This document shows positions 1 through 9,235 of a DNA stretch of 64,000 bases, piece after piece. Each line of letters begins with the position of its first letter. Position 1 is the first letter of the stretch. Source of the stretch: Leptospira ellinghausenii (GTDB taxonomy: Bacteria; Spirochaetota; Leptospiria; Leptospirales; Leptospiraceae); assembly GCF_003114815.1 (NCBI RefSeq), contig NZ_BFAZ01000009.1:930001-994000 (forward strand), read 5' to 3'. Under the pieces are notes generated by a model. The model was given only the letters and a program-made list of their open reading frames with translations, had not been told where the DNA came from and made no database searches. Position numbers and translations under genes: made by a program.

Positions 1-160
1 ATCACATGTTGGAGTGGCTGCAAAAATGTTCCAATCGCTCGCAGAAAAAAACATCAACATCGAAATGATTTCCACATCTGAGATTAAAATCTCTTGTGTC
101 ATCAAACAAAACCAAGCGGAAGATGCAGTAAAAGCTTTACACACTACCTTTATTGGGTAG
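1..160 (+). CDS. lysC: Aspartate kinase, C-terminal end (partial)
   Basis: The window opens inside this gene; the reading frame starts at base 2 and ends at a TAG at 158-160. The 52 visible residues ([20 protein letters not shown], then [14 protein letters not shown]) are the last ACT domain of aspartokinase, which phosphorylates aspartate at the head of the lysine/threonine/methionine pathway and binds the feedback inhibitor. The pattern [25 protein letters not shown] is highly diagnostic. The catalytic domain lies outside the window, so the gene's length and start cannot be judged. Only 12 bases separate it from the next gene. Confidence 0.93.
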   Translation, partial: SHVGVAAKMFQSLAEKNINIEMISTSEIKISCVIKQNQAEDAVKALHTTFIG

Positions 161-172
161 ATTTATGACCGT

Positions 173-1222
173 ATGCAAAAAAGAATTCGAATCTCGCGTA
201 ACTTCGTTTTAGTTTTTGCAGGGGTTGTTTGTTTTGCTCTCGCTGTTCCTACAAAACCTCTCAACTCCTATGAATCACTCAATGCAGTTCTAGCCATTGT
301 TGGTCCAAAATCCATATCCACTTTGGATTATGAAGAAGGTGTAGAGCGGTATAAAAACCTTTCTCGATTTTTCCCGAATTACCGCAAAAAAGGTTCTCTC
401 CATTCGCAGGTGATCGACTTTCTCATTGATCGGGCTGTGGTTGATATTGTTGCTGAAGAAGAATCAATCCAAGTCAATGAAAAACGAATCGAAGCAGAAA
501 TTCAAAAAAGAATGGATGCTCAAGGAATTAGTGACTTAGAACAATTTAAAAAATCGGTTCAAAACCAATTTAATTTACCGTATGACATTTGGTTGGATGA
601 CCTCCCATACCAAATCAAAAAAGGACAACTTCTACAAATTAAAGTAAGTCCTCCACTTCCTTCAGAACAAGAAGTTCAATCATGGTATAACAAAAACAAG
701 TCGAAGGTTGGAAATGAATTTAAGTTTCGTGAGCTTGTTTTTTCACCAGCCAATGGTTCTATTGAAGAAGAATCTCGTTTGTTTAACGAACTTACTGAAA
801 TTAGAAACAAATCTATAAATGACCCTTCTTTTTTTAAGCTTGTCGCATCAGGTCCAAGAAATGAATCGCGTTACCGATTGAATGGAGGACTTGTTAACTG
901 GGTACCTACATTTGAATTGTACAAAACCCAACCATCCACTGCTTCTGTGTTAGCACAAGTTGGTGGCCAAGGTAAATTCTCTGAAGTATTCCGCGATGAT
1001 AGAAAACGATACTGTTTAGTTTATATTGAAGGAATGAGACCAACACCTCTCGATGCTGTCAGGAAAGGGATCCAGGGATTTTTATTTCGTGAAAAGGAAC
1101 AAACATCTTTTGAAGAATGGGTTGTTGTCACTCGCAAAAATATGGCAATCACGATCTTCGATCCTATTTACATCAAAGAACATAATATAAATAATCCAGA
1201 AGAAAAGTACAATTCAGATTAA
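173..1222 (+). CDS. SurA-like periplasmic chaperone / PPIase-type protein
   Basis: A 349-residue protein with an N-terminal signal segment (hydrophobic residues about 10-26 after KRIRISR). Next comes a helical SurA N-terminal-type region (about 40-160, with DFLIDRAVVDIVAEEE and an amphipathic stretch ending DDLPYQIKKGQLLQIKV), then a region in the position of a parvulin domain (about 165-300). SurA-like proteins escort outer-membrane proteins through the periplasm. The parvulin part is weakly conserved by eye, so isomerase activity is uncertain. Its stop overlaps the next start by one base (TAATG), implying cotranscription with the radical SAM gene, although the functional link is unclear. 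Start chosen because it leads directly into the signal peptide. Confidence 0.7.
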   Translation: MQKRIRISRNFVLVFAGVVCFALAVPTKPLNSYESLNAVLAIVGPKSISTLDYEEGVERYKNLSRFFPNYRKKGSLHSQVIDFLIDRAVVDIVAEEESIQVNEKRIEAEIQKRMDAQGISDLEQFKKSVQNQFNLPYDIWLDDLPYQIKKGQLLQIKVSPPLPSEQEVQSWYNKNKSKVGNEFKFRELVFSPANGSIEEESRLFNELTEIRNKSINDPSFFKLVASGPRNESRYRLNGGLVNWVPTFELYKTQPSTASVLAQVGGQGKFSEVFRDDRKRYCLVYIEGMRPTPLDAVRKGIQGFLFREKEQTSFEEWVVVTRKNMAITIFDPIYIKEHNINNPEEKYNSD

Positions 1223-2772
1223 TGATCAATCGCAAAGAATACAATCCAAGTTTTGCAGTTGTTTATTTAGACACCCAAACACTTTCATTTTTAGAATCTA
1301 ATTTTGATCTCAAATTATTTGAAACATTTGTTTTCAAACTTCACAAAGTGTTTCCCAACTTAAATCTCCATATAAATGTGAATGATTCCGTAAAATCAAA
1401 GTTAATTGGTTCAAAATATGTAAATTCATTTGTTTTTTACGAACCAAACATATCAGAGATTGAATTCTTCAAACGATTTGGAAGTTTATTACCAGAATCA
1501 ATTTTTAAAGATCCTGAATGGGACGAAGTTTGTTTTTTATATTTTACTGGAATTTCACCTCTACTCGATACATCGTTAACTGAAAAAATTTGGAATCGCC
1601 ATAAAAACTTTTTTTCGCAGTATTCTTATTCGGAAAACATTCCACCTGGCCTAATTCCAACTGTGATCACTAGAGAATTTTTGAGTTCATTACCAAACCA
1701 ACTAACTACCGATATTCATTCATTTTTTCTAAAGAATATCAATCAATATGATGTAGATATTTTTTTCCAATCTCCTGATTTAAGACAATTACGTTTGGAT
1801 TTTCGTTATCATTCGGTTCGATCCAATATTCTTATTGATGGATTACTTTCTATTTCAGATGAAATTCCTTACGAAAATTTACACTCCACTTTAAAACAAA
1901 ATCCTGAATTATTTCGCAGTTCCCCATCCTATATGGAATGGGAAATTTATAAAGGATGTGAACTGTCCTGCGTATTTTGTCCCCGAGAGTTTATTGATAA
2001 ATCAAATGATGGAAGTTTTGTTCCACTCGCTACTGTAAAAACAATGGTTTCAAAATTTCAAAAGGAATTAACATCTCCTATCACCATCAGTTTATCAGGA
2101 AATGGGGAACCACTTTTACACCCTGAGTTTACGACAATTATAAAGGAAATCCTTACTCTTCCCCAACTCAAAGAACTTATCATTGAAACAGCCTTATACA
2201 AGAATGTTGATGTTTTGGTTTCGCTCATCCAAGAACTGGATCAAACAAACAAAGAAAAACTTTGTATCATCGCCAATCTTAGTACCTTAAAAGAAGAAAC
2301 ATACCAAACATTATATGGCAAAAAAGGACTAACTACTGTTTTAGAATCTGTGGATACACTTTCTAAACTGTTACCAAAAAATTCTTTATATGTGCAAATG
2401 ATCAAGATGAAAGAAGTAGAGGATGAAATCGATCCTTACTTTACTTCATTTGAAAAAAAAGGAATCAACATCATTTTACAAAAATACAATCGTTTTGCCA
2501 ATCAACTACCAGAACGAAGAGTCAGTGACCTTACACCAATTCATAGAGACTTTTGTTGGCATTTAACACGTGATTTGAATGTATCTGTAACAGGTGATGT
2601 GTCGATTTGTAAACAAAATCAATCTAAAATCATTGGAAATCTGTACACGGAATCCTTATCTGAAATTTGGAAAAAAGGCCAGGAATCTTTTCACCATAGT
2701 TTTAATGGTGAACATGACAAAATTCCTGCTCCTTGTTTGAATTGTGATGAGTGGTATACATTCAACGCATGA
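1222..2772 (+). CDS. Spiro-SPASM radical SAM protein
   Basis: A 516-residue protein with a radical SAM core beginning around residue 240: YKGCELSCVFCPRE carries the CxxxCxxC motif for the 4Fe-4S cluster, and SLSGNGEPLLHPEF is the typical following GGEP-type strand. The C-terminal SPASM region has CWHLTRDLN..GDVSICKQN and ends CLNCDEW, giving the Cys set for auxiliary clusters. The first 230 or so residues are a separate domain I cannot name. This architecture matches the family called spiro-SPASM, known only from spirochaetes and without an assigned reaction. It overlaps the next gene by about 25-29 bases, so the two are surely translated together. Substrate unknown; an activated-sugar link is suggested by the neighbour. 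Confidence 0.85.
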   Translation: MINRKEYNPSFAVVYLDTQTLSFLESNFDLKLFETFVFKLHKVFPNLNLHINVNDSVKSKLIGSKYVNSFVFYEPNISEIEFFKRFGSLLPESIFKDPEWDEVCFLYFTGISPLLDTSLTEKIWNRHKNFFSQYSYSENIPPGLIPTVITREFLSSLPNQLTTDIHSFFLKNINQYDVDIFFQSPDLRQLRLDFRYHSVRSNILIDGLLSISDEIPYENLHSTLKQNPELFRSSPSYMEWEIYKGCELSCVFCPREFIDKSNDGSFVPLATVKTMVSKFQKELTSPITISLSGNGEPLLHPEFTTIIKEILTLPQLKELIIETALYKNVDVLVSLIQELDQTNKEKLCIIANLSTLKEETYQTLYGKKGLTTVLESVDTLSKLLPKNSLYVQMIKMKEVEDEIDPYFTSFEKKGINIILQKYNRFANQLPERRVSDLTPIHRDFCWHLTRDLNVSVTGDVSICKQNQSKIIGNLYTESLSEIWKKGQESFHHSFNGEHDKIPAPCLNCDEWYTFNA

Positions 2773-4366
2773 TAGTTTTGCCTTCATTCAGGCAAGACTA
2801 GGTTCTACACGATTTCCGAAAAAAATATTAAAATCAATTCCTGAGGACTCGGGAGTCACATTTTTAGATCATATCCATCGCCGATTATCAACTGTATTTG
2901 CACACGACCAAATCATCTTTCTCATCCCAGAATCAGATGATGAATCCATTCAATTTCTTAACTCTAGAGGATATCATTATTTTTGTGGATCTGAATTGGA
3001 TGTTAGGGATCGATTCCGTAAAGCGGCAAAACATTACGGTGCAAAACATATTTTTCGACTAACGGCCGATAATCCATTCGTGGATATCAATTCAATTCGT
3101 TATTTATATGAAGCAATTTTAGAAATTAAAGACACATATTATAGTTTGTCAATGAGTGGTTTACCACTTGGAATGGGTGTAGAATGTTTTTCAACGGCTT
3201 CATTGTGTTATGATACAGAAGATACTCAATTGGAACGACATAAAGAACATGTTTCTTTACACATTAAGGAATTCCCAGAAATTCACAAACAATATCGACT
3301 TTCCCCACCACATTTACAACCACTAGACATCTTTCGAAGATTACAAAACGGTGAAATATCAAATCTCAGGATCACGGTTGATGAGAAAAAAGATTTTGAA
3401 ATGATCTGTCAAATTTGGAATCATTTAGGAGAAACGAATCCTTTTTTTGGAGCAGAAGAAGTATTACAATTGTATGATTCCAATCCAAATTTTTTTCAAT
3501 TGAATGCAAATGTCGAACAAGTTGTTTTCACACTACCCAAAACGGAAAAAATCAAAAAAAGGGTGAATGTTTTGTATGGAAATCCGCTTCAATTTGGATA
3601 CGGGCACTTCGAACGTTGTAAATCCTTATCAATTTATTTACAACTGAATGGTTATGATGTTCAACTCATAGATTCCTTTATAGAAGAAGAATCAAACATT
3701 CCCTATATTTTTGATACAAGGGAAATCGAATATCCAGTTCAAAATGCTTTTTATATCGATAACCTGAACCATCCACCGAACACAACTGATACTACTTTTT
3801 TTCTCCCACATCCTTCCATTCCTAGTTCGAATGAAAATTCACTTTCCTACTATAGTTCACCCTTATCTGAACTCATATCTACGATTCCGGAATCATCTGG
3901 AAAATTATTGGTCTATGCAGGGCAATTGAATGAAACCGAATCAACACAGATTGATGAATATGTATTAAAGTTCCACCAATCAAAGAATCAAGAGATTCCA
4001 CGTTTCCATACCATCATACGCATTGGTGGAAAAAAACCAAATGATTCAAACATAAATTACCAACCCAGAATTTCGTATTCGGAATTCCTCAGAGAAATTG
4101 ATTCTTCAGAATGGATTTGCACATATTTTGGTCAAACGATGATCGAAGGAATGGCAAAATTCAAAAAGGTATGTTTAATTGGAATATCTGAAATCCATGA
4201 AACTCTCGGTTTATTTGCTGAAAAAGAACTAGGAGTTCCGTACATTGGTTCGTTATCCAAGCTAAATCAAATCGATCATTTTCCTAACAAAACGGACTCA
4301 AAGAAAATCAATTTAGTTCGCGATGCTCATACAAAAATTCTAAGCTGGTTAAATTCCATTGATTAA
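2744..4366 (+). CDS. SpsF-type cytidylyltransferase fused to PseG-like domain
   Basis: A 540-residue two-domain protein. Residues 11-250 are a cytidylyltransferase of the SpsF/NeuA type (AFIQARLGSTRFPKKIL is the nucleotide-binding signature; RLTADNPFVD is the metal/sugar region). From about 270 the sequence VLYGNPLQFGYGHFERCKSL resembles PseG, the UDP-sugar hydrolase of pseudaminic acid synthesis, with the GxGHxxRC motif, and TYFGQTMIEGMAKF near 460 looks like the GT-B nucleotide-sugar site. This suggests CMP activation of a nonulosonic-acid-like sugar, but no other Pse/Leg synthesis gene is nearby. The start is GTG 2744 or ATG 2747, both inside the preceding gene. An operon with the spiro-SPASM gene is clear. 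Confidence 0.75.
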   Translation: MMSGIHSTHDSFAFIQARLGSTRFPKKILKSIPEDSGVTFLDHIHRRLSTVFAHDQIIFLIPESDDESIQFLNSRGYHYFCGSELDVRDRFRKAAKHYGAKHIFRLTADNPFVDINSIRYLYEAILEIKDTYYSLSMSGLPLGMGVECFSTASLCYDTEDTQLERHKEHVSLHIKEFPEIHKQYRLSPPHLQPLDIFRRLQNGEISNLRITVDEKKDFEMICQIWNHLGETNPFFGAEEVLQLYDSNPNFFQLNANVEQVVFTLPKTEKIKKRVNVLYGNPLQFGYGHFERCKSLSIYLQLNGYDVQLIDSFIEEESNIPYIFDTREIEYPVQNAFYIDNLNHPPNTTDTTFFLPHPSIPSSNENSLSYYSSPLSELISTIPESSGKLLVYAGQLNETESTQIDEYVLKFHQSKNQEIPRFHTIIRIGGKKPNDSNINYQPRISYSEFLREIDSSEWICTYFGQTMIEGMAKFKKVCLIGISEIHETLGLFAEKELGVPYIGSLSKLNQIDHFPNKTDSKKINLVRDAHTKILSWLNSID

Positions 4367-4373
4367 ACACGAT

Positions 4374-5387
4374 ATGAAAATAAAACATAAGTTCATCTTC
4401 ATCCTATTCATCTTTGTAACATTTCAATATAACCTAATTGCTGATGCAGAGGATCAGGAATCGATCGAAATCAACGCAAAAATTGAAATCGAAAAGGTAA
4501 GTCGAAATATCATCAATGCTTTGCGTTATGGAAAATTTGGATTAGCAGATGCAGAGTGGAAAAAAATCCAATCAGAAGTATACAAATCATATGCTGAGTA
4601 CGATTATTTGAACGGAAGTTTGTTATATTCAAGAATGGAATGGCAAGAGGCCAAAGAAAGTTTAAATCGAACTCTAAAAAAAGAACCGAATCATGAAGCA
4701 GCAAGTTTCTTACTCGGTATGATTTATGCGCAAGAGGATAGTTGGTCTGAAGCAAAGGAAACTTGGTTAGAAACAAACCAAATTTCACCCTATAATCCTT
4801 TTTATCATTATAACTTAGGATTAGCGTACTACATTTTAAAAGATTACAATAATGCCATTACTTCTCTCAGCAAATCTTTGGAATACAAAGCCAATTATAA
4901 TGAAGCAAAACTTATTTTAGCTAAAACCTATTTGGAACTTAACCAAGTAGAAAAAGCAAAAGCAGAACTCACTGCTATTTTAGAACAAGATCCAAAACAT
5001 ATGTTGGCATCTCATCTAATGGGACGAGTGGTGTATTTACTCGAAAAAGATCCAAAAAAATCTCTTACTTATTTAAAAAACCCAAGGGCATTGGGTTGGA
5101 GAGAAAAAAAGGTATACGCTCGTTGTTATTTTGAAATGAGAAAATGGAGAGAAGCGGAGAATTTACTCAGACCAATCGCTTATTCTCCGTTTGCTGACGA
5201 ATACGACCAAAGTTTTTATTTAAATTTACTTCTTAATTTAGGATTTGATGAAAGGGCCAACGACTTTTTTCATTTCATCCAAAAACAATCTCAAAACGAA
5301 TCGAAAATTGCAGAAGCGTACAGAATGTTACTCTCTTCCCGCGAAGGAAAAGATTTACTCTATCACTACTTTAAATTGAGATATTAG
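4374..5387 (+). CDS. TPR-repeat protein with signal peptide
   Basis: A secreted or periplasmic TPR protein of 337 residues from ATG 4374 (MKIKHKFIFILFIFVTFQYN is a clean signal peptide). A TTG at 4359 in the same frame would overlap the previous gene, but it adds residues that spoil the signal sequence, so I prefer 4374. At least four TPR-like helical hairpins are visible, e.g. GSLLYSRMEWQEAKESLNRT and YNLGLAYYILKDYNNAITSL, plus YNEAKLILAKTYLELNQVEK. TPRs mediate protein-protein contacts. It closes the spiro-SPASM gene group and faces the response regulator gene convergently with one base between stops. Confidence 0.8.
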   Translation: MKIKHKFIFILFIFVTFQYNLIADAEDQESIEINAKIEIEKVSRNIINALRYGKFGLADAEWKKIQSEVYKSYAEYDYLNGSLLYSRMEWQEAKESLNRTLKKEPNHEAASFLLGMIYAQEDSWSEAKETWLETNQISPYNPFYHYNLGLAYYILKDYNNAITSLSKSLEYKANYNEAKLILAKTYLELNQVEKAKAELTAILEQDPKHMLASHLMGRVVYLLEKDPKKSLTYLKNPRALGWREKKVYARCYFEMRKWREAENLLRPIAYSPFADEYDQSFYLNLLLNLGFDERANDFFHFIQKQSQNESKIAEAYRMLLSSREGKDLLYHYFKLRY

Positions 5388-5388
5388 A

Positions 5389-6060
5389 TTACGAAACAAC
5401 GATATCGGTTTTGGCTTGGGTGTATTTCCACTCCACTGCCACACGAATCAATTTTTCGTTTTCTGTGATGCTAAGTTTGGATTTGATTCGGGAACGTAAG
5501 GTTTCAATTGTAGAAGGTGCAAGTCCCATATTGGCTGCAATTTCCTTCACAGGCATGCCTTCTCCAATCATAAGAAATACTTCCAACTCTCGATTGGACA
5601 ATCGATCAATTGGATCCTTTTCGTCTTTTTGAGAAGCACGGTATAAATGCCCAAGTAGTCTTGTCGCTTGGGAAGAACTTACAAAATAATCACCTTTTAG
5701 TACGGTGTGAATTGCTTCTACAATTTGTGTAGTTGTGTCTTCTTTGAACACGTAACCCATTGCACCTAATTTGAATGCACGATCCACAAAGGTATCGTCC
5801 GTCAACATACTGATGATGATGACGGCAATATTTGGAAACGTTGTTCGAAGTTTCTTCAGAAGTTGCAATCCGTTTTGGTTTTGTTTGAGTTGGATATCAA
5901 TCAAAACAAGTGTAGGTTGCATTTGTTCTATATCGTTAAAGGCTTTTTCAATATTATCTGCACTTCCAATACACGCTAAATCATCAGATTTAGCGATTAG
6001 GTTTTGTAATGCATCTACTACAAGAGGATGGTCATCAACGATATAGACTTGTTTTTTCAT
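5389..6060 (-). CDS. NarL/FixJ-family response regulator
   Basis: A 223-residue two-component output protein. The receiver domain (1-125) has the acidic pair D9/D10 (IVDDHPLV), the phosphoacceptor D55 in LVLIDIQL, and the conserved Lys in GYVFKED. The C-terminal LuxR-type helix-turn-helix reads LSNRELEVFLMIGEGMPVKE then IAANMGLAPSTIETLRSRI. It would be a DNA-binding transcription factor controlled by a histidine kinase that is not adjacent. It lies 11 bases downstream of pntB on the same strand and may be read through from it; the regulon is unknown. Confidence 0.92.
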   Translation of the reverse strand: MKKQVYIVDDHPLVVDALQNLIAKSDDLACIGSADNIEKAFNDIEQMQPTLVLIDIQLKQNQNGLQLLKKLRTTFPNIAVIIISMLTDDTFVDRAFKLGAMGYVFKEDTTTQIVEAIHTVLKGDYFVSSSQATRLLGHLYRASQKDEKDPIDRLSNRELEVFLMIGEGMPVKEIAANMGLAPSTIETLRSRIKSKLSITENEKLIRVAVEWKYTQAKTDIVVS

Positions 6061-6071
6061 AACTTCCGGCT

Positions 6072-7469
6072 CTAAGATTCTTTTAACGCTGCAATCATCT
6101 CTTGCGTAGCTTTTTTACCATCACCAAACAACATCAAACAGTTGTCAGCAATGAAGAGTGGATTGGGAACTCCCGCAAATCCAGCACTCAAACTTCTTTT
6201 GATCACAACGACTGTTTTTGCATTTCCAACATCCAAGATCGGCATACCAGCAATTGGTGATTTTGGATCTGTTTTTGCAAGTGGGTTCGTTACGTCATTA
6301 GCGCCATTAACGATTACAACATCAACATTTTCGAAAGTACTATTGATCTCGTCCATCTCTTTCAATCGATCATAAGGAATATCTGCTTCAGCCAGTAATA
6401 CGTTCATATGACCAGGCATACGACCTGCAACTGGATGGATCGCAAAAGTAACATCGATTCCACGAGCTGTTAAGAGTTGGTATAAATCTCTTACTGCATG
6501 TTGTGCTTGTGCCACAGCCATACCATAACCTGGAACAATTACGACACTTCTTGCAACATCAAGTAACATTGCCACTTCTTCTGCACTCGTTGATTTGACT
6601 TTACCTGAGTAAAAATCGCCATCATCTTTCATTTCTGTAGCGACAGCCCCGAATCCTCCAAAGAGAACATTCGTCAAACTTCGGTTCATCGCTTTACACA
6701 TGATTTGTGTTAGAATGATTCCAGATGCTCCTACGAGTGATCCTGAAATGATCAGTACATTATTATTGAGAACAAATCCTGTTGCAGATGCCGCGATCCC
6801 TGAGTATGAGTTGAGGAGGGAAATCACAACTGGCATGTCGGCTCCACCAATTGGAATTACTAGGAAAATTCCAAGAAGTAAACTTACACCACTTAAGATC
6901 CAATAAATAGACTCATCTGTTGGCTCTATACAACCATACACACCAAGTCCAACTGCAGTGAGTCCAACTAAGATTTTAACAAGTTGGTCACCTGGGTAAC
7001 GAACTGCTTTTTCTGTAATAAAACCTTGTAACTTCCCGAAGGCGATAAAACTTCCTGAGAAAGTAATTCCTCCTACGATAGCAGAGAAAACAATCGAAAC
7101 GATTTCCTGGTAATTCACTGCTGTCTCATATTTTGGAATCGACAATTGTAATGCAGCACCAGCTACAAAAACAGATGCGATACCACCAAATCCATTGAGA
7201 ACGGCCACAAGCTGAGGCATCGCAGTCATTTGGATTTTGATAGCGAGGATAATTCCAATTACAGATCCAATGAGAACACCAACAGCGATCCATTCATAAG
7301 AAAGTATTTCCCTGTCGAAAAGTGTTGCTACAACTGCGATGAACATCCCCAGTGCACCGAGTAAATTTCCCCGAGAGGCGGTCTTTGGATGTGCTAATTG
7401 TTTGATACCAATGATGAATAGGATGGAAGCGATCAGGTAGGATAAATTTAAAATGCTAATGAGTTCCAT
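6072..7469 (-). CDS. pntB: NAD(P) transhydrogenase subunit beta
   Basis: 465 residues, the usual length for PntB. The first 270 or so residues hold many hydrophobic helices forming the proton channel (domain II), and the C-terminal part is the NADP-binding domain III, with VIVPGYGMAVAQAQHAVRDL and AIHPVAGRMPGHMNVLLAEA as signatures. The enzyme couples hydride transfer from NADH to NADP+ with proton entry, supplying NADPH. Its start overlaps the stop of the small upstream membrane subunit by one base. The catalytic NAD-binding PntA domain I is not found upstream in this window. Confidence 0.96.
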   Translation of the reverse strand: MELISILNLSYLIASILFIIGIKQLAHPKTASRGNLLGALGMFIAVVATLFDREILSYEWIAVGVLIGSVIGIILAIKIQMTAMPQLVAVLNGFGGIASVFVAGAALQLSIPKYETAVNYQEIVSIVFSAIVGGITFSGSFIAFGKLQGFITEKAVRYPGDQLVKILVGLTAVGLGVYGCIEPTDESIYWILSGVSLLLGIFLVIPIGGADMPVVISLLNSYSGIAASATGFVLNNNVLIISGSLVGASGIILTQIMCKAMNRSLTNVLFGGFGAVATEMKDDGDFYSGKVKSTSAEEVAMLLDVARSVVIVPGYGMAVAQAQHAVRDLYQLLTARGIDVTFAIHPVAGRMPGHMNVLLAEADIPYDRLKEMDEINSTFENVDVVIVNGANDVTNPLAKTDPKSPIAGMPILDVGNAKTVVVIKRSLSAGFAGVPNPLFIADNCLMLFGDGKKATQEMIAALKES

Positions 7470-7759
7470 TATTTCGGTGCATCCTTTTTCTTAAACATGC
7501 CAAGCATTCTATGTGTAACGAGAAATCCGCCCACAACGTTGATGGTAGCAAAAATAACAGAGAGTAAGCCCAAAATTTTGGTGATATTGCTCTCTTGGAT
7601 TCCAGCAGCATATAATGCACCGATGAGGGTGATGCCGGAAATGGCGTTAGAACCCGACATAAGTGGGGTGTGGAGGATGGGAGGGATTTTTGTGATGATT
7701 TCAAATCCCACGAAGATCGCTAAAACGAAAATCGTGACGGCTGTAACAAATATTTCCAT
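7469..7759 (-). CDS. pntAB: NAD(P) transhydrogenase alpha-2 (membrane) subunit
   Basis: A 96-residue membrane protein with about three hydrophobic helices, matching the separate C-terminal membrane part of PntA seen in three-subunit transhydrogenases (PTPLMSGSNAISGITLIGAL-type region is the hallmark; here TPLMSGSNAISGITLIGALY). It pairs with PntB in the channel. Overlapping stop/start with pntB shows an operon. Upstream on the same strand is about 600 bases without a gene, so the NAD-binding subunit must be encoded elsewhere. Confidence 0.93.
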   Translation of the reverse strand: MEIFVTAVTIFVLAIFVGFEIITKIPPILHTPLMSGSNAISGITLIGALYAAGIQESNITKILGLLSVIFATINVVGGFLVTHRMLGMFKKKDAPK

Positions 7760-8360
7760 AAACTAGTAGTAGTTATGGAAAAAATGGCCATTTTGGAAAC
7801 AATATTTTCGGGAATTTTACGTAAACTAAGGCCTCTTCCTCAAATTTGAAGCCTAATTCCTAAGAAATGAATGTGATTCCTGAATCGAAAATAGAAACAA
7901 ACTCACTTTTTTCGCAGCACCAAGGCGAAATTTTCCAGGTATAAACTAGGCTAAACTTGGATTTATCTTAAATGACCCCTCATTGACTGAATCTTGTTTA
8001 GAAACTTTAATTAACGAATCCACGCAAAATATAAAGGTTCAAAAAATACAAATGCAAACAGTTGTTATATGATCTTTTCTGAGGCCAAAATTTAATTTAA
8101 TTAATATTAGTTGGTTACAATAAGAAACCTCAGTTCAATGGTTTTACCTCTTATAACATTGATTTGATGGATTTTACATCAATTTGTAGCGGCCTTTGCT
8201 AAGTTTTCAAATCATCAAAGAACAAATATTTCTATCGTATTTTTTATCTCAGTCGCTTGGAGAAAAAATATTTATGGAATTCCCTAAAATATATTGACCG
8301 GTTTTTGAAAATAGCCGACTCTAGTCGATAATCTTTTGGACAAAACCCTTAATTTGGAGA
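7760..8360. other. Intergenic stretch without a recognisable gene
   Basis: About 600 bases between the divergent transhydrogenase and DUF1554 genes. No reading frame on either strand looks coding. A small hairpin, TTTCGC (7910-7915) with GCGAAA (7925-7930), is followed by TTTT on the plus strand and could end a short transcript. The 8040-8300 part is very AT-rich and probably holds the promoter of the lipoprotein gene (a TTGACC at 8294 is a possible -35 box, but no well-spaced -10 is obvious). I see no tRNA or riboswitch. Confidence 0.5.
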
Positions 8361-9074
8361 ATGTTTTTGCAAAAATTGAAATACATATCTATTTTTTGTT
8401 TAGATGTAAATCTAACCATTGTTAGCTTATTTTGCTTCTTACTTATGTCTTGTGAAGCCAATAACACTGACAATACGACCGCAGCTAGTGCATTTGCACT
8501 CGTTGCAAATAACAGTTCTACTAAAGACGCCACCTCAAACACTTCTGATAGTTCTTGTACTGGTAATGGCCCTTGCAAAATGTTTGTTCCCGCTAACCAA
8601 CTGAATCTTGGGATTAATCTCGGTATCAGTGGTTTAGACAATCATTGCAATAATGCCTCAGATAAACCTTCTGGTGGTGGTACATACAAAGCAATGGTGA
8701 CAACTGGAAACAGTAGGAGGGCATGTTCGACAGCAAATTGTTCTGGTGGAACATCAGAACATATCAATTGGGTATTAAAACCCAATAAAGAGTATAGACG
8801 ATTCGATGGAACTACTGTTGTGGGAACTACCAATGCAAATGGTATTTTTACGTTTCCTTTAACGAATTCACCTTATCATGTTGTCAACTTTACAGACAAT
8901 ATTGTGACAGGGATGAATTCAGACTGGACAAATAGTTCTGACGACTGTTCGGGTTGGTCAGGAAATACTCAAAGTTTTGCTGGTGGGGGGTATAATAATA
9001 CTAGTTCGAACTTAATAAATAAGGGAATTTATGGCTGTACAACCACGACAAGGGCGCTTTGCGTGGAACAATGA
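8361..9074 (+). CDS. DUF1554 lipoprotein (first of tandem pair)
   Basis: A 237-residue predicted lipoprotein: hydrophobic leader ending in the lipobox LLMSC (acyl Cys31), then a low-complexity Asn/Thr/Ser spacer. The DUF1554 domain follows, with paired cysteines (CKMF, DNHCNNASDKPSGGGTYKAM, RRACSTANCSGGTSEHINW) and the characteristic C-terminal CVEQ. DUF1554 is a lectin-like Leptospira-enriched surface domain of unknown ligand. A second copy follows 160 bases downstream with near-identical leader and domain, so this is a tandem duplication. GGAGA sits immediately before ATG 8361, unusually close. Confidence 0.88.
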   Translation: MFLQKLKYISIFCLDVNLTIVSLFCFLLMSCEANNTDNTTAASAFALVANNSSTKDATSNTSDSSCTGNGPCKMFVPANQLNLGINLGISGLDNHCNNASDKPSGGGTYKAMVTTGNSRRACSTANCSGGTSEHINWVLKPNKEYRRFDGTTVVGTTNANGIFTFPLTNSPYHVVNFTDNIVTGMNSDWTNSSDDCSGWSGNTQSFAGGGYNNTSSNLINKGIYGCTTTTRALCVEQ

Positions 9075-9126
9075 TGATCGTGAACGATGGTTTTGTGATC
9101 AGAGGATCGCAGAATCATTGTTTTAT
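9067..9126 (+). terminator. Probable terminator after first DUF1554 gene
   Basis: AACAATGAT (9067-9075) pairs with ATCATTGTT (9114-9122), followed by TTATT. The stem begins within the stop codon of the gene. The loop is long (38 bases) with further short complementarity. Confidence 0.5.
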
Positions 9127-9235
9127 TCCTGTTAGATGACTATCAAAAATCTTACCAGACGAATGAATGCAATTACCAAGAACACTTATCATGGTGTTAT
9201 AACTTTGAGAAGTAACCTTACAAAGGAGATCTTAA

